IMG/VR virus record: IMGVR_UViG_3300029286_000007
Span: 1-34,013 of that record
Origin: a virus
Length of the DNA: 34,013 nt
Strand: one strand, 5' to 3'
Position 1 is the stretch's first letter. Each line of letters begins with the position of its first letter. The notes under the pieces were generated by a model. That model had not been told where the DNA came from. It did no database searches and was given only the letters and a program-made list of their open reading frames with translations. This document shows positions 30,267 through 34,013 of the stretch, piece by piece. The position numbers and the translations under genes were made by a program.

Positions 30267-30581
30267 CTACCTCTTTTTAGTTTTAGTTGCCAATCCTTTC
30301 ATAAATGTTAAAAGGTCAACTTCTTGGTCGTTGCTTTGTTTCTTTTCTCTACCGATAATATCTTCAATTTTTACTGCCCTTTGTTTTTTAGTTCTATTTA
30401 CGTTTATGATAGTTGCTGTTATTAAAGCCGAGTTTGTAAGTTCTCGCCTATCATTTGCATATTTTCTATCACACAAAAGATTAAACAATTTTGGAGTAAG
30501 TCTCATAAATTGTTCTTCCGTCAAATGCAAATCGTAAAGAGCAATGCACCAGAAATCGCTTAAATCTGGTGCTTTTCTTCC
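30267..30581 (-). CDS. tail assembly chaperone, T part (expressed by -1 frameshift)
   Basis: This frame has no ATG at its start; the first in-frame start-like codon is a TTG. From the slippery site it reads GRKAPDLSDFWCIALYDLHL then TEEQFMRLTPKLFNLL, matching lambda gpT-like C-termini. Joined to 112 residues of the upstream frame it makes a fusion of about 216 aa (30916 down to 30267). G and GT wrap the tape measure protein during tail assembly and are absent from the mature virion. The rest of T is basic (LITATIINVNRTKKQRAVKI). Confidence 0.85.
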   Translation of the reverse strand, partial: GRKAPDLSDFWCIALYDLHLTEEQFMRLTPKLFNLLCDRKYANDRRELTNSALITATIINVNRTKKQRAVKIEDIIGREKKQSNDQEVDLLTFMKGLATKTKKR

Positions 30582-30587
30582 AAAGGG
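30546..30587 (-). promoter_or_regulatory. -1 programmed ribosomal frameshift site
   Basis: The slippery heptamer C-CCT-TTG (30587-30581) is in the zero frame of G and fits X-XXY-YYZ. Eight bases later a stem GCACCAGA/TCTGGTGC (30572-30565 with 30553-30546) with an 11-nt loop follows. The G stop lies in the loop. The -1 frame is closed by TGA eight bases before the slip site and open after it. Confidence 0.9.
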
Positions 30588-30916
30588 TTGTCACTTCCTA
30601 CCTGACCTGTATTTTCAACTGTTCCTTCCGGCTTAACTTTGCCATCTGAAACTAAATCGTTTATAACCGAGTTTATCTCAACCATATTTGACGGAGACAT
30701 GCCTCTTGCTACATCTTCAAAGCTGATTTTTTCACCACCCGATATAATCATTGACCTAATCAATGAAACCGTATCGGTAGCTGAAAAACCTGTACCAATT
30801 TTAAAGAAGTTTTTGCCGGTAGACTTTTCAAATTCAGTAATTGCCAAGAAATCAAATCTTAATTTAAAATCTTTACCGTTTAATTTAATTATTCTCTCTT
30901 TAACAAGTTCACTCAT
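30560..30916 (-). CDS. tail assembly chaperone, G part
   Basis: A 118-aa protein with the G-type layout: 'IIKLNGKDFKLRFDFLAITE' (9-28), 'GKNFFKIG', 'DTVSLIRSMI' and an acidic, variable C-terminus. It lies between the tail tube gene and the tape measure gene. Most ribosomes end at TAA (30562-30560); a fraction shift at the CCCTTTG heptamer to give the GT fusion. The G:GT ratio controls tail length in lambda-like phages. Confidence 0.88.
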   Translation of the reverse strand: MSELVKERIIKLNGKDFKLRFDFLAITEFEKSTGKNFFKIGTGFSATDTVSLIRSMIISGGEKISFEDVARGMSPSNMVEINSVINDLVSDGKVKPEGTVENTGQVGSDNPLEEKHQI

Positions 30917-30930
30917 AGCCTATCTCCCTA

Positions 30931-31401
30931 TTATACAGATTCGTCGGATTCGTCAGTTGCCGGAGCATATGTAATCACACCTGATACTCTGATTGTAGCA
31001 GTAAAAGGAACGAGACCACCCTCTGTTAAATCGCCCATTCTTACACAGTTTTTAACATAGCCTGAACCTGTGATATTTGCAGCTACTGCTTCAGTTCCTT
31101 TCAAAGGAGCTTCAATTATAAATTCTATATCGGAACCTGCCGTGAAAGCTGAATAAACTGCGGTCTGCCCTGCATCCGTGTCTACGAAATTGCCTGATAT
31201 TTCAAACTCGCCATTATCTACCGGTCCTAAAATAAATTCTTTAGCTGTACCGGGAGAATCCAAAGTTGAAACATCTATCTCGTCACTTTGTGGCGATGGC
31301 TGACCTACCGTTGTTAAGTCGCCGACATAAGTATAAGTACTACCACCAACAGCTCTTATACCAAATTTAGAGCCTCTTGCCATTCTTGCCTTGATTGTCA
31401 T
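30931..31401 (-). CDS. major tail tube protein
   Basis: A 156-aa protein with the tube-protein pattern: 'MARGSKFGIRAVGGSTYTYV' (7-26), 'DEIDVSTLDSPGTAKEFILG' (40-59), 'DNGEFEISGNFVDTDAGQTA' and 'GGLVPFTATIRVSGVITYAP'. The fold is a beta sandwich that stacks as hexamers to form the tail tube. The C-terminus beyond the fold (residues 149-156) is TDESDESV, an acidic-serine tail that would be exposed hundreds of times along the tail. GAGG precedes the ATG. Confidence 0.88.
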   Translation of the reverse strand: MTIKARMARGSKFGIRAVGGSTYTYVGDLTTVGQPSPQSDEIDVSTLDSPGTAKEFILGPVDNGEFEISGNFVDTDAGQTAVYSAFTAGSDIEFIIEAPLKGTEAVAANITGSGYVKNCVRMGDLTEGGLVPFTATIRVSGVITYAPATDESDESV

Positions 31402-31424
31402 TTTAAATACCTCACTTTTTTAAT

Positions 31425-31802
31425 TTAACAAAAAACCATATAATCACTTATTACGCCGTGAAATTTTGTTGTTGGTTCGTATCTGTCAACTGAATTATTC
31501 TTTGTTGTACTTCCAATAGTTGTATCTGTTTCGTGCCAATCATCCATAAGGTCGTCTATAATTTTAGAAACCTGATGAACGGTTAAATATTTAGTTCCCC
31601 ATACACTTATTTGCACCCTTTTTTGTGATAATTGAGTATTGCCATCGAGAGTATATTCAGGAACATCGGAAACAATGGTATAAACAACGTAAGGCTCGAC
31701 AGTTCCTGTTTCTGCAACATTTGGATATATTCTCGTTGATACCTTATCAGTTAACAATACACTTTGACTTAAATAAGCGTATATTTTATTTGATATATCC
31801 AC
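31425..31802 (-). CDS. tail terminator / completion protein (DUF3168-like)
   Basis: A 125-aa protein in the tail-completion position between HK97 gp10-like and tail tube genes. 'MDISNKIYAYLSQSVLLTDK' (1-20), 'VSTRIYPNVAETGTVEPYVV' (21-40) and 'QKRVQISVWGTKYLTVHQVS' (60-79) match the tail-terminator fold (alternating strands with a helix). It would cap the tail tube and join it to the head. Confidence 0.75.
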   Translation of the reverse strand: MDISNKIYAYLSQSVLLTDKVSTRIYPNVAETGTVEPYVVYTIVSDVPEYTLDGNTQLSQKRVQISVWGTKYLTVHQVSKIIDDLMDDWHETDTTIGSTTKNNSVDRYEPTTKFHGVISDYMVFC

Positions 31803-31805
31803 TAT

Positions 31806-32240
31806 TTACTCCCCCAAGTTATTGTCAATGGCTAATTTAATCAATTTCTCAACATCTTTTTTGCATAAATCGTAAGCAGGTCTCAAATAAGGTTGTGCCG
31901 CCATTTTTGACGTTCCACTTTCCACGTATTTGCCATAATCAAGAGAAGTTCCAATAAAAGCCACATTGTTTTCTTTTGATTCAGGAGTCATTTGTTCATT
32001 TGTAGCTTTTGCACCGGCACTTGAATTACCGCCTGCGGTTTCGCCACCGATAGAATAAGACAAACTATTTCTTAAAAGCCCTGTTTGATAACCTTGAGTA
32101 AAATCTGCCAATAGAACTGCTTGTCCTTTCACTTTAATAGCGGCTAAAGTCAAACCGTTTTTTATTCCGGTATTAACTCTTCCGAAAAAATCTTTAGATT
32201 TAAAATTTGATTCTATTGCAATTTTTACCTGTAAAGCCAT
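31806..32240 (-). CDS. HK97 gp10-like head-tail / tail component
   Basis: A 144-aa protein with the HK97_gp10 pattern: 'FGRVNTGIKNGLTLAAIKVK' (19-38), 'GLLRNSLSYSIG' (53-64), 'NNVAFIGTSLDYGKYVESGT' (91-110), then 'AAQPYLRPAYD' (114-124). The GT-x-x-x-Y-x-x-x-x-E-x-G-T and P-Y-L-R-P motifs are diagnostic. It works at the neck or tail-terminator interface. A two-to-four base spacing to neighbours fits a tight structural operon. Confidence 0.88.
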   Translation of the reverse strand: MALQVKIAIESNFKSKDFFGRVNTGIKNGLTLAAIKVKGQAVLLADFTQGYQTGLLRNSLSYSIGGETAGGNSSAGAKATNEQMTPESKENNVAFIGTSLDYGKYVESGTSKMAAQPYLRPAYDLCKKDVEKLIKLAIDNNLGE

Positions 32241-32248
32241 TTTAACCT

Positions 32249-32569
32249 CTAAGAAATTCTTATTAAATCAATTTCCAAATGTTCGGCAATCTGATTATTA
32301 ACAAAGACAACCTCATAAGTTTGACTATTTGCAATAATGCTATCGCTATTTAAAATAGTGTAGCCTTTTGCAAGATAGAGTCTATAAGTAGCAACGTCTG
32401 CATATTTATCAGAGACTACACTTTCATTACCGGAGTTCAATTTAATATAACATGGCAAAGCAGTGTATATCGTAGCCCAAGTATTGATAACCTGACCGGT
32501 TGAATCTTTAGTTCCGGTTGCTCTTTGTACATTGCAGTTATAAATAAAGAAATCTCTGTTAATGTCCAT
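32249..32569 (-). CDS. head-tail adaptor (SPP1 gp16-like stopper)
   Basis: A 106-aa beta-barrel-type protein. 'NVQRATGTKDSTGQVINTWA' (13-32) followed by 'YTALPCYIKLNSGNESV' is the usual start of head-tail joining stoppers (PF05521), and 'YTILNSDSIIANSQTYEV' (71-88) gives the later strands. It closes the portal after packaging and connects to the tail. It lies one base after the connector gene. Confidence 0.8.
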   Translation of the reverse strand: MDINRDFFIYNCNVQRATGTKDSTGQVINTWATIYTALPCYIKLNSGNESVVSDKYADVATYRLYLAKGYTILNSDSIIANSQTYEVVFVNNQIAEHLEIDLIRIS

Positions 32570-32986
32570 TTATGCCTCTGTAAAAGTCATATATCTTTTA
32601 ATTTGACTAACAATATTTGCAGGATAATTAAAACGAAGTTCAGAGCTAAAAACTAAGGATTCGATATAACTGATTGAATGATCACCCCAACTTTCAGATT
32701 TAACTTCCTTACCTGCTACAACTGCTGTGCCTGTAACAACTACACTTGACGTTGATTTAATCTTATACATAACCATTTGTGCAGCCACTTCTTCCGAATT
32801 AACAGGATAAACTGTGTACTCTTCCAAAGATTCATCAGACTCGGCATCCTCAACTTCAAAGGGAGCATTTCTTATCGCTAAATAATTAGCTTCAACAATC
32901 GGAATAAAAAACGCTATTCTTGTGTCAAGTTCCGAGCCTGTGATATTAAAATAGTCTTTAACAAAATCAACTGTTACAATAGCCAT
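32570..32986 (-). CDS. head-tail connector (gp6/gp15-like) with acidic-serine insert
   Basis: A 138-aa helical connector. 'DFVKDYFNITGSELDTRIAF' (7-26) and 'NYLAIRNAPF' (34-43) are typical of gp6-like connectors, then 'YPVNSEEVAAQMVMYKI' (60-76), and the C-terminal 'INSQIKRYM'-type helix. Between them residues 49-56 are ESDESLEE, an extra acidic loop where relatives go directly to 'YPVGxE..A..M'. The protein binds under the portal. GAGGA precedes the ATG. Confidence 0.82.
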   Translation of the reverse strand: MAIVTVDFVKDYFNITGSELDTRIAFFIPIVEANYLAIRNAPFEVEDAESDESLEEYTVYPVNSEEVAAQMVMYKIKSTSSVVVTGTAVVAGKEVKSESWGDHSISYIESLVFSSELRFNYPANIVSQIKRYMTFTEA

Positions 32987-32999
32987 TTAATCCTCTTTG

Positions 33000-33033
33000 T
33001 TTTGAGGTGGCTAATTTAATAACCACCCCAAAA
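33000..33033 (-). other. RNA hairpin after the major capsid gene
   Basis: On the minus strand TTTTGGGGTGG pairs with CCACCTCAAAA in an 11-bp helix around a 12-nt loop. One pair is G-U in this RNA but A-C in the opposite strand, favouring a minus-strand RNA role. No T-tract follows, so it is more likely an mRNA-stabilising or partial-attenuation element than a full terminator. Confidence 0.65.
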
Positions 33034-33042
33034 GTTTATTCC

Positions 33043-33897
33043 TTAAGCCGGTCTGTTAATAATCAAAACTGCCATTGTTGAAGGTCTTACAAGTTTAGCA
33101 CCGTAAACATGTAATCCTTTTATTGCATCGGCAAATCTTAACTCTGGTCTGTATGCTTCAACAAAAAGTATCTGTTCAGCATAAGACAAAGTTCCTGCAT
33201 ATCCTGCCTGAATTTTAAATTCTGTGGTTGCTGTTGCTTTTGGCACATTATTTGACACGTAAATATTAAACCCTGCAGCCTTACCAACAACTCCGACAAA
33301 TAGGATGTTTGTATTTGTGTCTGTTCCGGCTTGAACGAATCTGTTATCTTTCAATAACAATCCGTGAAACCAAGAAGGTACAATGACCCATCTGCCAATT
33401 TTTGGAGTATTTGATTCGTCAAGAATTGTAGCCATATCAACCAAGTAATTATAAGCATCTGCTGCGGCTGATATTGTTTTTGGAGTTCCGACTTCACCTA
33501 TAACATTACCGGCATCTGCACCTGCATAAAGCCCTGCGATGTAAACATCTGCTGCATCTGCAAGTCCTGCGGCAGCATTTTCTGTTGCTTCGCCAATAAC
33601 TTTAGGTTTTGTTTGTGTTTTGTCTACGTCATCAACTTGGAAATTAAAATAATTTCCCTGATTGATTAACAAAATCTTTTGTGCATCTGTCAAATCATCT
33701 GCTGCTGCGATGTTGGTATTTTTCGTAAAAGCTTTAATTGTTACCGCACCAACTGAATTGATTTTTACTTGGTCGCCCATATCTTTGATTTCGCCTTCAT
33801 AATCTCTGTTGGCAACCTGTGAATAAACTGACATTTTTGGCAAAAACTTTAATAACTGTGCCGACCATACTGCCGGTATAAAATTATTTACACTCAT
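33043..33897 (-). CDS. major capsid protein (HK97 fold)
   Basis: A 284-aa shell protein. 'FIPAVWSAQLLKFLPKMSVY' (6-25), 'RDYEGEIKDMGDQVKINSVG' (31-50), 'NYFNFQVDDVDKTQTKP' (82-98) and 'DAADVYIAGLYAGAD' (114-128) follow a well-known siphovirus coat family, with 'GRWVIVPSWFHGLLLKDNRF' (168-187) later. There is no N-terminal delta domain, which agrees with a separate scaffold gene. AAGGAG stands before the ATG. The gene crosses the artificial window junction: its first 11 nt also appear at 1-11. Confidence 0.93.
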   Translation of the reverse strand: MSVNNFIPAVWSAQLLKFLPKMSVYSQVANRDYEGEIKDMGDQVKINSVGAVTIKAFTKNTNIAAADDLTDAQKILLINQGNYFNFQVDDVDKTQTKPKVIGEATENAAAGLADAADVYIAGLYAGADAGNVIGEVGTPKTISAAADAYNYLVDMATILDESNTPKIGRWVIVPSWFHGLLLKDNRFVQAGTDTNTNILFVGVVGKAAGFNIYVSNNVPKATATTEFKIQAGYAGTLSYAEQILFVEAYRPELRFADAIKGLHVYGAKLVRPSTMAVLIINRPA

Positions 33898-34013
33898 TTA
33901 AGTCTCCTTTTTTAACCCTGAGCCAAAACCGCATCAATTTCTTCTTTCGGAAACTGATTGATTTGTTCAGGTGTTAATGTTTTTAATACTTCTTTTGTTA
34001 ATTTTGTTTTACC
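33887..34013. repeat. terminal direct overlap, right copy
   Basis: Exact second copy of bases 1-127. It confirms that the molecule closes on itself between the major capsid and scaffold genes with the reading order preserved. Confidence 0.95.
33912..34013 (-). CDS. capsid scaffolding protein, 3' part (duplicate of 26-127)
   Basis: The last 34 codons, including the stop, of the scaffold gene, repeated because of the circular overlap. It is not a second gene. The complete copy is at 26-640. Confidence 0.95.
   Translation of the reverse strand, partial: GKTKLTKEVLKTLTPEQINQFPKEEIDAVLAQG

Overview
The window looks like a complete genome of a tailed double-stranded DNA phage with a siphovirus-type (long, non-contractile) tail. 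Bases 1-127 recur exactly as bases 33887-34013, so this is a circular assembly whose unique length is about 33,886 bp, opened at the junction between the scaffold and major capsid genes. Every gene I accept lies on the minus strand, so transcription runs from high to low coordinates and crosses the window ends. I see no integrase, excisionase or CI-like repressor, which suggests a lytic phage, although several genes are unassigned. The host is unresolved. The DNA is AT-rich with strong AGGAG-type ribosome binding sites. The head and tail genes resemble those of Firmicutes phages. A small one-domain M15 endolysin and a membrane-anchored protein with a beta-barrel-like tail would also fit a host with two membranes.

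There appear to be two transcription units, each headed by a TTGACA-N17 promoter sharing the block CACTTGACAAA. The early/middle unit starts near 17540 with a highly structured leader of about 200 nt. It encodes small membrane and coiled-coil proteins, an acyl carrier protein, a recombination set (YqaJ exonuclease, DUF1351, RecT), a tRNA-like RNA, DUF4406, SSB, a RuvC-like nuclease, a DNA methyltransferase and several small zinc-binding-like proteins. It then enters a 3.4 kb island with one GT2, one GT8 and two Stealth-type sugar transferases around an adenine methyltransferase gene that carries a G9 tract, and ends with replication genes. The late unit starts near 4840. Its leader has a boxA-like element and a strong intrinsic terminator before terS. 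It continues through TerL, portal, MuF, a 34-aa ORF, scaffold, major capsid, connectors, tail tube, the G/GT frameshift pair, tape measure, distal tail and hub proteins, fibres and lysis genes, and stops at a terminator near 17707-17733.

The observations most worth following are these. (1) A recurring acidic-serine octapeptide, consensus E-S-D-E-S-x-E-E, occurs in five virion proteins and in TerS, written with different codons each time, in a phage that also encodes four cytoplasmic sugar transferases; I propose virion (phospho)glycosylation. (2) A G9 tract could make the island's methyltransferase phase-variable. (3) A textbook -1 frameshift site lies in the tail chaperone pair. (4) A promoter/boxA/terminator switch precedes the late genes. 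(5) A 161-nt tRNA-like RNA has D and T arms but a roughly 105-nt insert. (6) Two nearly identical hairpins sit in the early leader, one holding the Shine-Dalgarno sequence in its loop. (7) There are eight small ORFs of 18-59 aa, most joined to neighbours by short overlaps.
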